Made by a program: the position numbers and the translations under genes. Below, piece after piece: positions 16,354-25,278 of a DNA stretch of 64,000 nucleotides; positions within the stretch are counted from its first letter, which is position 1, and every line of letters starts with the position of its first letter. The notes under the pieces are model-generated. The model saw nothing but the letters and a program-made list of their open reading frames with translations. It was not told where the DNA came from and searched no databases. The DNA is taken from contig NZ_JAGYWA010000001.1 in assembly GCF_018383905.1 (NCBI RefSeq), positions 310,001 to 374,000 of the forward strand. The letters are read 5' to 3'. Source of the stretch: Flavobacterium branchiicola. GTDB taxonomy: Bacteria; Bacteroidota; Bacteroidia; Flavobacteriales; Flavobacteriaceae.

Positions 16354-16387
16354 TTGTAAGAAAAAACAATAATAATTCGTATTTTCG
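16354..16387 (+). promoter_or_regulatory. Promoter candidate for lipoprotein paralog 2
   Basis: TTG (16354-16356), a 23-base spacer and TATTTTCG (16380-16387), one mismatch from TAnnTTTG, lie 31 bases before the ATG at 16419. Confidence 0.45.
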
Positions 16388-16418
16388 TACAATATAAACC
16401 TATAATTAATAAATTATC

Positions 16419-17657
16419 ATGATTAAAAAAATCTTACTTATGTCTTTAGTTGTTTCGCAACTAACCATTTCATGTTCTAATGACGAAAAGGTTGAGACAA
16501 ATCAAACTTTACAAGAGCAAATTGCGAATTTATCAAAACAACCGTATTCAAAATTAACTCCTGCTGACCAAAAAGTAAAATTAGAAGCTGAAGCTAACGA
16601 AATGTTAACTCAGTTAGATAAATCTAAAAACTCTAGTGCTATTGAAGCAATTGAAAACTTAAAAAGATTATTAGAGCTTAATTCTATTGATATTTCTGAC
16701 GGGAAAAACAATAATAAAATAGACGATATTTTAAATGTGTCTGGTGTTTACGGTATTTATACCTGGGATAATAAAGGAAGCGTTTGGGTTAAAACGCCTT
16801 CAACTACAGATTTAAAATTTGTTTTCCCGTCTAAAAAATCACAAACTGCAAACAATGCCATTTTTTCTACAAAAAGCATTTCTTCTGAAATTAAGGTTCC
16901 ATACAACGATGACTATGAGCAAGATGCAAACAACTGGGTTTATCTTCCTTTATCTTCTGATGCAGTTTTAACTATTGATGGTAATTCATCTGCTACATTT
17001 ACTCAAACAGCAAAATATGCTAATGGTAAAGAAATTCCTAATGAGTTTGCTTATAAAATGGTGCTAAACGATGGTTATACCTGGGAAATGAGCGGAACAA
17101 AAGCGACTGCAAATACTTCAAAAGCATTATTTACTTATAATGATAAAAATCTAATTGGATTTAATGCAGGAAGCACTGCGCAAATTGATGCTTTGCTTGA
17201 TAATAAAGAGCTAACACAATACAGAGGTAAATCAAATGGACTGTTCAGCTTAATGGACAATTTTGTTATTGTTGCTGATATGGATTTAGCAACTGCTGCT
17301 GTAGATGATGCTGCACTTGCAAAATCTGTAGTTCGTCCTACTGATCATAATTCTTCAACATATTATGCTGACTATAGCGCTTACAACAAAAAAATAGCAG
17401 AAGGTGAAGCTACAAATTTCAACAAAAACATGAAGTTAATTTTGGTTTCTAAAAAAGACGGAACTAAAATTGCTGACATCATTCAGCATTCTGAAAAAGA
17501 TCAGGACAATAATAACTCTAATGTTGAATATTATAATGCTACCTATTATTTAAAATTCAATGACAGTACTGAAGCAGCAATGAGCACTTATTTCTCTAAA
17601 GGCTTTGACACACTTATAACTAAATTTGAAGATTTCATAATAGCTTTCAATAAATAA
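16419..17657 (+). CDS. Secreted lipoprotein of unknown function (paralog 2)
   Basis: 412 residues with the same lipoprotein signal as its neighbour (MIKKILLMSLVVSQLTISCS, Cys19) and high identity over the full length. It lacks the Pro/Thr linker and the C-terminal insertion of paralog 1. Blocks such as PYSKLTPADQK, SGVYGIYTWD, ATFTQTAKY and FNAGST are retained. Family unknown to me; outer-membrane-anchored location is inferred from the lipobox. Tandem duplication of gene plus terminator is the simplest history. Confidence 0.8.
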   Translation: MIKKILLMSLVVSQLTISCSNDEKVETNQTLQEQIANLSKQPYSKLTPADQKVKLEAEANEMLTQLDKSKNSSAIEAIENLKRLLELNSIDISDGKNNNKIDDILNVSGVYGIYTWDNKGSVWVKTPSTTDLKFVFPSKKSQTANNAIFSTKSISSEIKVPYNDDYEQDANNWVYLPLSSDAVLTIDGNSSATFTQTAKYANGKEIPNEFAYKMVLNDGYTWEMSGTKATANTSKALFTYNDKNLIGFNAGSTAQIDALLDNKELTQYRGKSNGLFSLMDNFVIVADMDLATAAVDDAALAKSVVRPTDHNSSTYYADYSAYNKKIAEGEATNFNKNMKLILVSKKDGTKIADIIQHSEKDQDNNNSNVEYYNATYYLKFNDSTEAAMSTYFSKGFDTLITKFEDFIIAFNK

Positions 17658-17677
17658 CAACTTTTAAAATACATTTT

Positions 17678-17710
17678 AAGGCCGGTTTGAAGAAATTCAA
17701 ATCGGCTTTA
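17678..17710. terminator. Bidirectional terminator overlapping a coding end
   Basis: GCCGGTTTGA and TCAAATCGGC form a stem with a short loop, flanked by T/A runs on both strands. It terminates paralog 2 on the plus strand. On the minus strand the right arm encodes the last residues and stop of the DUF4249 gene (stop 17697-17699). Confidence 0.75.
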
Positions 17711-18557
17711 TTACTTCCGGGGTTCTCACAATAAAAAGACTCTGCCCGTATCCTGCCCAAATACCTATAGCACCTTTTATATTTGATTTCAGACTTGTAT
17801 TTGCCGGGTAAATAGGATTTCTGCTGTTTACTATTTCATTTTGCCAACTGTTCCAAAAATCCAGTGCATCTTTATTTTGAGTCCTCAATTTTACATAAAT
17901 TAAATCTCCATCAGAAAAATAAGGAGTGAACTTCGTTTTAGGAAAAAGTAAAATTCCACGATTTATCTGTACCGAAACCGAAGATCCTTTAAAATTTGAA
18001 TCATCTAAATTACCATAAAAAGCAGGAACGAAAATAGGTTCTTCACCATCGATTTTTGTAGCAATCTGGTAGTAGTTTTTTTCGTTGGCTGGGTCATCAA
18101 ATTTTACAAAAATATATCCTGTTTTATCGGACGGGTCTTTTTTTACATACTCTGCACTTTTAATTTTTACCGTTTTCGGAATCGTAGTAACAGCCTGAAT
18201 AACCCTGTCCAGATATTCTATTTTGATAGAATATTCTTTTCCTGCCTCACCCATTAAAGTTGTACCGTAATATACAAATGGCGGCACCCTGTTTTTATCA
18301 TTTTTCACTCTTAAAACCTCAGATGTCTCACCATCAGAAACCGTGATTTTTGCAGATCTAATAACATGATTTAAAACATTTGTAGAATCTATTACACCTG
18401 TAACAGGAATACTAGTCGATAATAAAACCTGGGCATAATCCCCTTCTTCAATCCAGCCTTCCACTACAATTTTAGACTCGGTACTTTGTTCGCTAAAGTC
18501 CTCTTTAGAACAACTTACCGCAATTAAAACAAAAAGGAATACGATATATTTTTTCAT
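17697..18557 (-). CDS. DUF4249-family lipoprotein
   Basis: 286 residues with lipobox Cys16 (MKKYIVFLFVLIAVSC). The pattern IVVEGWIEEGDYAQVLLSTSIPV, then AKITVSDGETSEVL and EAGKEYSIKIEYLDR, is typical of DUF4249 proteins, which are regularly encoded next to TonB-dependent receptors. Here the receptor gene lies 4 bases upstream. A role as a surface or periplasmic partner of that receptor is inferred from this arrangement; the substrate is unknown. The last codons lie inside a shared terminator hairpin. Confidence 0.85.
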   Translation of the reverse strand: MKKYIVFLFVLIAVSCSKEDFSEQSTESKIVVEGWIEEGDYAQVLLSTSIPVTGVIDSTNVLNHVIRSAKITVSDGETSEVLRVKNDKNRVPPFVYYGTTLMGEAGKEYSIKIEYLDRVIQAVTTIPKTVKIKSAEYVKKDPSDKTGYIFVKFDDPANEKNYYQIATKIDGEEPIFVPAFYGNLDDSNFKGSSVSVQINRGILLFPKTKFTPYFSDGDLIYVKLRTQNKDALDFWNSWQNEIVNSRNPIYPANTSLKSNIKGAIGIWAGYGQSLFIVRTPEVIKPI

Positions 18558-18561
18558 CTCT

Positions 18562-20832
18562 TTAAAATTTAAATCTCCAGCTTATCGAAGGTAATATTCT
18601 GTACAAAACCTTTTTCTCCTGTTTTACAATTACGCTACTCTTATCTGGATTAACCTGAACATTCAAAACAACATAAATCGGATTTTCAATATTGAAGGCA
18701 TTATAAATAGAAAAATTTAAAGCACTTTCTTTTTTAGCACTTTTTATAAAATAATAATTTGCAGAAAGGTCGGTTCTGATATAATTGGGCATTTGCGCAT
18801 TATTATATCCTGAATATTCTTTAACCGGATTGTTATTTATAAAATACCAAGAAGTTGGCATTGTAAATCGATTTCCCGAGGCAAATATTTGTGTTACACC
18901 AAAACTCCATTTTGGATTCAAATCATACATTCCAACCACAGAAAGATTATGACGTCTGTCGTATTTTGCAAAATAGGTTTCTCCATTATTCAATTCATCA
19001 AAATTTCGATCAGACCAACTCAACGTATAACTTATCCAGCCATTAAACCTTCCGTTACTTTTGCGAAGCATCATTTCAAACCCATAGGCTTTTCCTTTTC
19101 CAACCAGCAAATCGTTTTTTAAAGTTGTAATTTCATTAAACTGAGTTATCCCGTATGGATATTCCAATAGATTTTTCATCGAACGATAAAAACCTCCGAA
19201 AGAAGAAGAAAAATTTCTTGTAATATTTTGATTTGAACCTATTGCAAATTCATCAGAAGATTGTGGTTTTATTCCATTTGTACTTGCAATCCAGAAATCT
19301 GTAGGAATCCCGACACTCGAAGTCGTGATCATACTTAAATACTGATACTGCTTGTTGTATGACGCATAAAATGAATACTTTTCGCTTGCAAAATAATTCA
19401 CAATAGCTCGAGGCTGAAAATGCAGATAAGAGTCAGTTCCTGAAGTGTAATAATTAATTCGAAGTCCCAATTCTGCCGTTACTTTTTCAGATAATTTTGG
19501 CTTTGCAGTTGTAAAAATTGCCGCTTCACTGGCATTAATGATCTGCTCAGAATTATTATTAACTGTTGTAAAATTTTCAACATTTACTTTTTGAGGCTGC
19601 AAGTTATGGTAAACATATTGCGCTCCCGATTCAAAAGGAATGTCTTTAACGAAATATTTAATTGAATTTGTAAACCCAAAATCCTTAACATAAGAAGAAA
19701 CATCAAATTGAATTGTTGCCTGATTCATACTCAAATCGTTAGAATACTGGCTAAAATAAACCGAATTTGACATGCTGGCTTTAGGAGATAACGTAGTTGT
19801 TAAAGATGGTGAAACCGTAAAGTTACTCCACTTTAAATTGGTTCTTAATGCCAGATTTTCATCTTTAACTTTTAGTTCGTCACTACTAACAAAGGCATCA
19901 ACAGAAAATAAATTGTTTTTTGAAAGTTGCGAAATGAAGGCAAAGTTACCATCAGAAAAACCATATTTCATATCCTGAACATCATTGTTTGACCCCGACT
20001 TTAAGACTGGCCCAACAATTTCATCTATATATGTTTTTCGCCCTGAAATATAAAACCCTGTTTTATCGGTAAGTGGGACTGCCAAGGTTAATTGAGAGGC
20101 TAAAATTCCAACATTTCCCTGAATTCCAAATTCAGCAGGTATTTTTTTATTGGGGTTTAGTACGGTTGTCGAGCTTAAACGTCCTCCATATTTTGCATTA
20201 GAACTTGACTTATCAAATTCGACATCTTTTATATGATCGGCATTATAAAACGGAAAAATACCCAGCAAATGCGACATTCCATAAATTGGCGTTCCGTTGT
20301 ACAATATCGCATTATGCCCCGGATCTCCGCCCCGCACATAAAAATAGCCATTTGCATCACCAGAATTCTGTACTCCGGGAGTTAATTGCAATAATTTGAT
20401 GATATCGGTAGTTCCTAAAACGGTCGGAACATTACTTAATTCTTTAAGATTAAAAGAAAGTTTTCCTCCGGATAAATTGGTGATGGGATTTTTCTTTCCA
20501 CTGGCGACAACAACTTCTTTTAAATGAGAAATATCTTTTTCTAAAACAATAGAAATCAGCGTGTCTTTTGAGAAATTAAAATGAAAGCTTTTTTGAAGAT
20601 AACCCTCTTTATTTATATCCATTTTTATTTTTCCCAAAGGAATATTAGCAGAAAAATTACCCAGAGAATCGGTAAATGAGGATGCAAAAAATTCTTTTGC
20701 ACTAAAGGAAATATTCACTCCAGTAACAATTTCGTTTTCAGAAGATTTTACATTACCAGAAAGAACTGCTTTTGATTGGGCAAATATCCCAGAAAAACAG
20801 AAAAAACAGAAAAAAGTAATTATTTTCAACAC
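18562..20832 (-). CDS. TonB-dependent outer-membrane receptor
   Basis: 756 residues. A signal peptide (MLKIITFFCFFCFSGIFAQS) is followed by a carboxypeptidase-like regulatory domain (about 20-105: AVLSGNVKSSENEIVTGVNI). A plug domain has LLQLTPGVQNSGDANGYFYVRGGDPGHNAILYNG-type features (RGGDPG near 168), and a 22-strand barrel ends in FKF. It imports an unknown ligand using TonB energy. It is co-transcribed with the DUF4249 gene (4-base gap). It is shorter than classical SusC proteins and lacks a SusD neighbour, so a polysaccharide-utilisation role is not supported. Confidence 0.9.
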   Translation of the reverse strand: MLKIITFFCFFCFSGIFAQSKAVLSGNVKSSENEIVTGVNISFSAKEFFASSFTDSLGNFSANIPLGKIKMDINKEGYLQKSFHFNFSKDTLISIVLEKDISHLKEVVVASGKKNPITNLSGGKLSFNLKELSNVPTVLGTTDIIKLLQLTPGVQNSGDANGYFYVRGGDPGHNAILYNGTPIYGMSHLLGIFPFYNADHIKDVEFDKSSSNAKYGGRLSSTTVLNPNKKIPAEFGIQGNVGILASQLTLAVPLTDKTGFYISGRKTYIDEIVGPVLKSGSNNDVQDMKYGFSDGNFAFISQLSKNNLFSVDAFVSSDELKVKDENLALRTNLKWSNFTVSPSLTTTLSPKASMSNSVYFSQYSNDLSMNQATIQFDVSSYVKDFGFTNSIKYFVKDIPFESGAQYVYHNLQPQKVNVENFTTVNNNSEQIINASEAAIFTTAKPKLSEKVTAELGLRINYYTSGTDSYLHFQPRAIVNYFASEKYSFYASYNKQYQYLSMITTSSVGIPTDFWIASTNGIKPQSSDEFAIGSNQNITRNFSSSFGGFYRSMKNLLEYPYGITQFNEITTLKNDLLVGKGKAYGFEMMLRKSNGRFNGWISYTLSWSDRNFDELNNGETYFAKYDRRHNLSVVGMYDLNPKWSFGVTQIFASGNRFTMPTSWYFINNNPVKEYSGYNNAQMPNYIRTDLSANYYFIKSAKKESALNFSIYNAFNIENPIYVVLNVQVNPDKSSVIVKQEKKVLYRILPSISWRFKF

Positions 20833-20906
20833 TAAATTTTAATAAGAAAAGTGCGAAAATAAACAATTATAAAATCTTTTCTTAGTTAATGCGTTTTTTT
20901 CTCTTT

Positions 20907-21896
20907 TTAATCAATTTCATTATCTAATTTAAATCTTTGAATATCATTTTCAACGAGAGCTTTCAACTCTTCCTCTTTAGGCATATACAGTAAATATTGA
21001 CTTGCAAAAATACTTTTCTTATCGGCCAATACAGAGTATTTTACAATTGTTTCGTCTTTCTCAGAACAAAGCAAAATTCCTATCGTTGGCTGATCAGATT
21101 CTCCTTTTTTCAAATCATCATACATTCGCACGTACATATCGATTTGCCCAATATCCTGATGAGATAAGAAACCCGTTTTTAAATCAATAATAACGAAACA
21201 TTTTAAAATATAATTATAGAATACTAAATCAATATAGAAATCTGAAGTATCTGTTACAATATGCTGCTGTCTTGCTACAAAAGCAAATCCTTTTCCAAAC
21301 TCTAATAAAAATTGTTGTAAATGATCAATTATAGAAGTTTCAATACTTCGTTCAGAATTTTTATTTTCAGTTGAAAGTCCTAAAAACTCAAAAATGTAAG
21401 GATCTTTTATTAGATTATGTATAGTATCTGCTTTTGTTTCAATACTTTTATGTTCCAAAACACGCTCAAATGCTAATGAATTTATTTGCCTTTGAAGCGT
21501 TCTGCTATTCCAATTATTTTGAATGCTTTCGTTTAAATAATAATTTATTTTTTGCTCCGAATTCAATCTTGACAATAATCGATAATGCGTCCAACTCAAT
21601 TCAGTACGCAATGCGTTCCAAATTGGAAAAGCCCTATAAAAAGCACGCATATTGTTCAAATTTCTTTCATCAAACCCTTTTCCAAATTCAAGCGTAAGTT
21701 GATCTGCCAGATTTTTTAAAGTTGATTTACCATAATCGGCACGATCTTTTCCGTTTTGTTCTTCTTCAATGATTACTTTTCCAATTTCCCAATATGTTTC
21801 TAATAATGTAGAATTTGCTATTCTGAAAACACGCTGACGAGACTGAAGAATAATTTCTCTAATCTCTGAAAACAATTGACTTTGATTACTAAGCAT
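20907..21896 (-). CDS. DUF1016 / PDDEXK-nuclease domain protein (YhcG-like)
   Basis: 329 residues. The N-terminal DUF1016 winged-helix-like region (about 8-150) has TYWEIGKVIIEEEQ, the LSWTHYRLLSRL core and NNWNSRTLQRQI. The C-terminal half is a PD-(D/E)xK nuclease-like fold, with FYIDLVFYN followed by FVIIDLKTG supplying the Asp and D-x-K catalytic positions. Such proteins are often found beside restriction-modification genes and on mobile DNA, but here the gene stands alone among housekeeping genes. Function unknown; DNA cleavage or processing is inferred from the fold. Confidence 0.88.
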   Translation of the reverse strand: MLSNQSQLFSEIREIILQSRQRVFRIANSTLLETYWEIGKVIIEEEQNGKDRADYGKSTLKNLADQLTLEFGKGFDERNLNNMRAFYRAFPIWNALRTELSWTHYRLLSRLNSEQKINYYLNESIQNNWNSRTLQRQINSLAFERVLEHKSIETKADTIHNLIKDPYIFEFLGLSTENKNSERSIETSIIDHLQQFLLEFGKGFAFVARQQHIVTDTSDFYIDLVFYNYILKCFVIIDLKTGFLSHQDIGQIDMYVRMYDDLKKGESDQPTIGILLCSEKDETIVKYSVLADKKSIFASQYLLYMPKEEELKALVENDIQRFKLDNEID

Positions 21897-21928
21897 ATCA
21901 ATCGATTAAATTAAAAACTTTAAAAAAA

Positions 21929-22642
21929 TTACTTCAATTTATTCAAATACATATTAACCACATTATCCAAACCAAGATAAAGTGCCTCTGAAATCAAAGC
22001 ATGACCAATAGAAACTTCTAATAAACCTGGAATATTTTCTTTAAAAAACTTGATATTATCTAAACTCAAATCGTGCCCAGCATTGATTCCTAAATCTAAT
22101 TCATTTGCCAGTTCTGCTGCTTTTATGTAAGGATCAATACCTCTTTCGTTTCCTAAACCATATTGATGTGCAAAAGCCTCAGTATACAATTCAATTCTAT
22201 CTGTCCCTGTCTTTTTAGCCCCTTCTATCATTTCTAAAACCGGATCAACAAAAATCGACGTCCTGATTCCGTTTCTTTGAAACTCCTGAATAACCTCCGT
22301 TAAATAAGCCTGATTATTTATTGTATCCCAACCTGCAGAAGAGGTTATTGCCCCAATAGCATCGGGAACCAATGTTACCTGATCTGGCTTGCATTCTAAA
22401 ACTAAATCAATAAAATTATGCTGCGGATTTCCTTCAATATTATATTCTGTCGTAATAATCGCTTTTAAATCCCTTGCATCCTGATAGCGTATATGGCGTT
22501 CATCCGGACGAGGATGAATTGTAATTCCTTGTCCCCCAAAACGCTGAATATCTACAGCTACTTTTACTAAATCAGGTACATTTCCACCGCGAGCATTTCG
22601 AAGCGTTGCAATTTTATTGATATTTACACTTAACTTTGTCAT
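21929..22642 (-). CDS. pdxJ: Pyridoxine 5'-phosphate synthase
   Basis: 237-residue TIM-barrel enzyme condensing 1-deoxyxylulose-5-phosphate with 3-amino-2-oxopropyl phosphate to pyridoxine 5'-phosphate (DXP-dependent vitamin B6 synthesis). Signatures are LSVNINKIATLRNARG at the N-terminus, the GGQGITIHPRPDERHI loop, and INAGHDLSLDNI. Length is as usual. It is divergent from a CBS-domain gene and shares the order pdxJ / CBS / nadK known from other Bacteroidota. Confidence 0.96.
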   Translation of the reverse strand: MTKLSVNINKIATLRNARGGNVPDLVKVAVDIQRFGGQGITIHPRPDERHIRYQDARDLKAIITTEYNIEGNPQHNFIDLVLECKPDQVTLVPDAIGAITSSAGWDTINNQAYLTEVIQEFQRNGIRTSIFVDPVLEMIEGAKKTGTDRIELYTEAFAHQYGLGNERGIDPYIKAAELANELDLGINAGHDLSLDNIKFFKENIPGLLEVSIGHALISEALYLGLDNVVNMYLNKLK

Positions 22643-22684
22643 ATAAATAGATAATTAATTCTAGTAACACTATATTTGTTACGA

Positions 22685-22692
22685 CAAAAATA
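22685..22692 (-). promoter_or_regulatory. -7 element of pdxJ
   Basis: TATTTTTG on the minus strand is an exact TAnnTTTG match 42 bases before the pdxJ ATG, in the 116-base divergent spacer shared with the CBS gene. Confidence 0.6.
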
Positions 22693-22758
22693 CAAAGTAA
22701 AACGTAGCAGTTTTTGCTATTTTTTGATTATTTTGCATCAAATATCCTCAATTGATTT

Positions 22759-23418
22759 ATGACAGAAATTACAAACTATATCACCAATGATTTCAGAGCA
22801 ATTGATAGTCAGGAAACGATAGCATCGGTTCAGGACTTTTTTGCCGAAGTTGATTTTTCGCATTTTCCGGTTTTGGAAAACGGAATTTTCATTGGAAGTA
22901 TCGCTTCTGATGACGTTGAAACTTTTGATACTGATAAAAAAGCAATTGACTATAAATATACACTGGAACGTTTTTTTGCGAGAAAAGAAATGATCTGGCT
23001 GGATGTTCTGGAAGTCTTTGCTAAAAATCACACTAATACGGTTCCAATTCTTGATGAAAATAATTCCTATATTGGTTATTATGAAATGGAAGATATTATG
23101 AGATTTTTTCAGGAAACTCCATTTTTAAAAGAACAAGGCGGAATTATTATTGTTCAAAAAGGGCTTTTAGATTACTCAATGGGTCAGGTAACACAAATTA
23201 TTGAAAGTAATAATGGTAAAATCCTGGGCTGTTTTATATCTGAAGCCGATTTAGAAAATGTTCAGATTACCATAAAAGTGAGCACTGGACCAATGAATGA
23301 AATTATCCAGACTTTTAGACGATACAATTACGAAATTATTTCTGAACATCAGGAAGACTCTTATATCAATAGTTTAAAAGAGCGTTCTGATTATTTAGAC
23401 AAATATCTCAACATATAA
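22759..23418 (+). CDS. CBS-domain protein
   Basis: 219 residues. Two CBS motifs occupy about residues 5-125 (FFAEVDFSHFPVLENGIFIGS and VFAKNHTNTVPILDENNSYIGYYEMEDIM). A C-terminal ACT-like region follows (GIIIVQKGLLDYSMGQVTQIIESNNGKILG). CBS pairs bind adenosyl ligands such as AMP or ATP. The partner is unknown; conserved placement directly before nadK hints at a link to nucleotide or NAD status, which is inference. No membrane segments or catalytic domain are present. Confidence 0.87.
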   Translation: MTEITNYITNDFRAIDSQETIASVQDFFAEVDFSHFPVLENGIFIGSIASDDVETFDTDKKAIDYKYTLERFFARKEMIWLDVLEVFAKNHTNTVPILDENNSYIGYYEMEDIMRFFQETPFLKEQGGIIIVQKGLLDYSMGQVTQIIESNNGKILGCFISEADLENVQITIKVSTGPMNEIIQTFRRYNYEIISEHQEDSYINSLKERSDYLDKYLNI

Positions 23419-23429
23419 TTAGAAAATTA

Positions 23430-23520
23430 GTTAATATGTCAATTAGAAAATTTACACTCCAACTGACATTATCTAATTTTCAAATTGCCACATTATCTAA
23501 TTGCCATATTATCTAATTTA
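23430..23520. repeat. Short-word repeat tract before nadK
   Basis: ATTATCTAATT occurs three times (near 23468, 23493, 23509), with related TTAGAAAATTAG and CAATTAGAAAATT words on the left and CAAATTGCCA/AATTGCCAT in between. The tract can form several alternative hairpins. It separates the CBS gene from nadK and offers no good reading frame of its own. Confidence 0.7.
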
Positions 23521-23526
23521 ACAAGA

Positions 23527-24411
23527 ATGAAAATAGCCATTTACGGACAATATTATCAAAACAGTACTGAACCTATTATTAAAGACATTTTCTCTTTTCT
23601 TACTTCTAATAATGTTGAAATAGTCATTGAAGAAAACTTTCTTCAAATGCTTTACGAAAAACAACTTGTAAAAAAAGAATACAAAACCTTTACATCCAGC
23701 ACAATATTAGACAGTACTTTTGAAATGTTAATTAGTATTGGCGGTGACGGAACCATGTTGCGTTCTGCTGCTTTTGTTCGTAATTCCGGTGTTCCTCTTT
23801 TAGGTATAAATGCAGGACGATTAGGTTTTTTAGCTAAAGTTCAAAAAGAAAACATCGATAGTTTACTGCAATATGTAATCGATCAAAACTACACCACATC
23901 TGAAAGAACTTTACTTGGATTAACTTCCGAACCCAATAATGATGCTTTTAAGGAACTTAATTTTGCAATGAACGAAGTAACTGTCAGCAGAAAAGATACT
24001 ACTTCGATGATTACAGTTGAAACCTATCTTAACAATGAATATTTAAATTCTTATTGGGCAGACGGATTAATTATTTCAACACCAACGGGATCAACAGGAT
24101 ATTCTTTAAGCTGTGGTGGCCCGTTATTAACACCAGATGTAAAAAGCTTAGTAATTACACCTATTGCCCCACATAATTTAACCACCAGACCACTGGTTAT
24201 TCCGGATGATACCGAAATCACATTGCGTGTCTCTGGCAGAGAAGATCAGTACTTGGTTTCTTTAGACTCCAGAATCTCGTCGGTAAAAAATGAATCTATT
24301 TTAAAGATCAAAAAAACAGATTACAAAATAAAAATGGTTGAGATTCCGGGCGAAACTTTCCTTAAAACTTTAAGAAACAAATTACTATGGGGTGAAGACA
24401 AAAGAAATTAA
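23527..24411 (+). CDS. nadK: NAD kinase
   Basis: 294 residues from the ATG at 23527; an upstream start at 23485 would run through the repeat tract. NAD kinase phosphorylates NAD to NADP with ATP. Visible are the GGDG motif (72-75, SIGGDGTMLRSA), GINAGRLGFLA, the NEVTVSRKD motif, and the glycine-rich STPTGSTGYSLSCGGP. Length and layout are as usual. It is probably co-transcribed with the CBS gene. Confidence 0.95.
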   Translation: MKIAIYGQYYQNSTEPIIKDIFSFLTSNNVEIVIEENFLQMLYEKQLVKKEYKTFTSSTILDSTFEMLISIGGDGTMLRSAAFVRNSGVPLLGINAGRLGFLAKVQKENIDSLLQYVIDQNYTTSERTLLGLTSEPNNDAFKELNFAMNEVTVSRKDTTSMITVETYLNNEYLNSYWADGLIISTPTGSTGYSLSCGGPLLTPDVKSLVITPIAPHNLTTRPLVIPDDTEITLRVSGREDQYLVSLDSRISSVKNESILKIKKTDYKIKMVEIPGETFLKTLRNKLLWGEDKRN

Positions 24412-24537
24412 AGCTTTTTCTGACGACTCACTATACGATAATACTACTTTTTCCCGTTCTGCATGTATCGAATCCTTATTAAATAGCTTAAAATCATATG
24501 GTAAATTGAAAAAAAAGCACATTTAACTAAAGCAACG

Positions 24538-24566
24538 TTGATTCGTATCGATAATTATTATATTTG
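24538..24566 (+). promoter_or_regulatory. Promoter of the DUF6089-uppS-bamA-skp unit
   Basis: TTG (24538-24540), an 18-base spacer and TATATTTG (24559-24566) match the Bacteroidota consensus exactly. The ATG of the first gene is at 24585. No other strong promoter is seen before the terminator at 30283-30322, so the six genes probably form one unit. Confidence 0.8.
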
Positions 24567-24584
24567 CACGCAATTTTGAATTAA

Positions 24585-25274
24585 ATGAAGAAAATTTTTA
24601 ATTTATTGTTATGTTTTTTCCCCTTTATTACACTACAGGCTCAGATCAATGAGATTGGTGTTTTTCTAGGCGGAAGCAACTTTGTAGGTGATGTAGGAAG
24701 TACTACTTATATCGCTCCCGAAAAACCAGCTTTTGGTGTTCTGTACAAATGGAACAAAAGTCCCCGACATTCTTATCGTTTCTCCTACACACAATCGACT
24801 GTTATAGGAAATGATAAAAAATCTGATGAAACAGGAAGAAGCAACAGAGGGTACAGATTTGAAAATAATGTAAAAGAGTTTTCTGCTGGCCTCGAGTTTA
24901 ATTTCTTCGATTTCAATCTTCATGATTATCATCCAAAAATTACACCTTATGTTTATTCTGGTTTAAGCTTTTTTCTCTATGATGGCTTATACCGTTATAA
25001 TACAAACCCAAACAACATCTACAGCGTGAATTCAAATTCATTTGCAATTCCGATGACATTGGGTATAAAATCAAATATAACACCGCATTTTGTTCTTGCA
25101 GCAGAGGTTGGTGCACGTTATACTTTTACAGATAATATTGATGGCAGTAATCCGAATACCAGCAATGCTAATATTTTAAAATTCGGAAATTTAAATAATA
25201 ATGACTGGTATGTGTTCTCTGGTATTACTTTAACGTATACCTTTGGACAAAAACCTTGCTATTGCGCAGAATAA
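24585..25274 (+). CDS. DUF6089-family outer-membrane protein
   Basis: 229 residues with a signal peptide (MKKIFNLLLCFFPFITLQAQ) followed by alternating beta-strand patterns ending in TLTYTFGQKPC. N-terminal INEIGVFLGGSNFVGDVG fits DUF6089, a family regularly found upstream of uppS and bamA in Flavobacteriia. A small beta barrel is likely. The stop lies 4 bases before uppS, supporting coupling to envelope biogenesis. Confidence 0.85.
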   Translation: MKKIFNLLLCFFPFITLQAQINEIGVFLGGSNFVGDVGSTTYIAPEKPAFGVLYKWNKSPRHSYRFSYTQSTVIGNDKKSDETGRSNRGYRFENNVKEFSAGLEFNFFDFNLHDYHPKITPYVYSGLSFFLYDGLYRYNTNPNNIYSVNSNSFAIPMTLGIKSNITPHFVLAAEVGARYTFTDNIDGSNPNTSNANILKFGNLNNNDWYVFSGITLTYTFGQKPCYCAE

Positions 25275-25278
25275 TACA

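Noticed and set aside
17697..20832. SusC/SusD polysaccharide-utilisation locus
   Set aside because: The receptor is short, its partner is DUF4249 rather than SusD, and no glycosidase genes are adjacent.
23430..23520. CRISPR-like array
   Set aside because: Repeats are 11 bases, degenerate and irregularly spaced, with no cas genes in the window.
23485..23526. Upstream start for NAD kinase
   Set aside because: The extra 14 codons are made of the ATTATCTAATT word-repeat tract; the ATG at 23527 fits the family.
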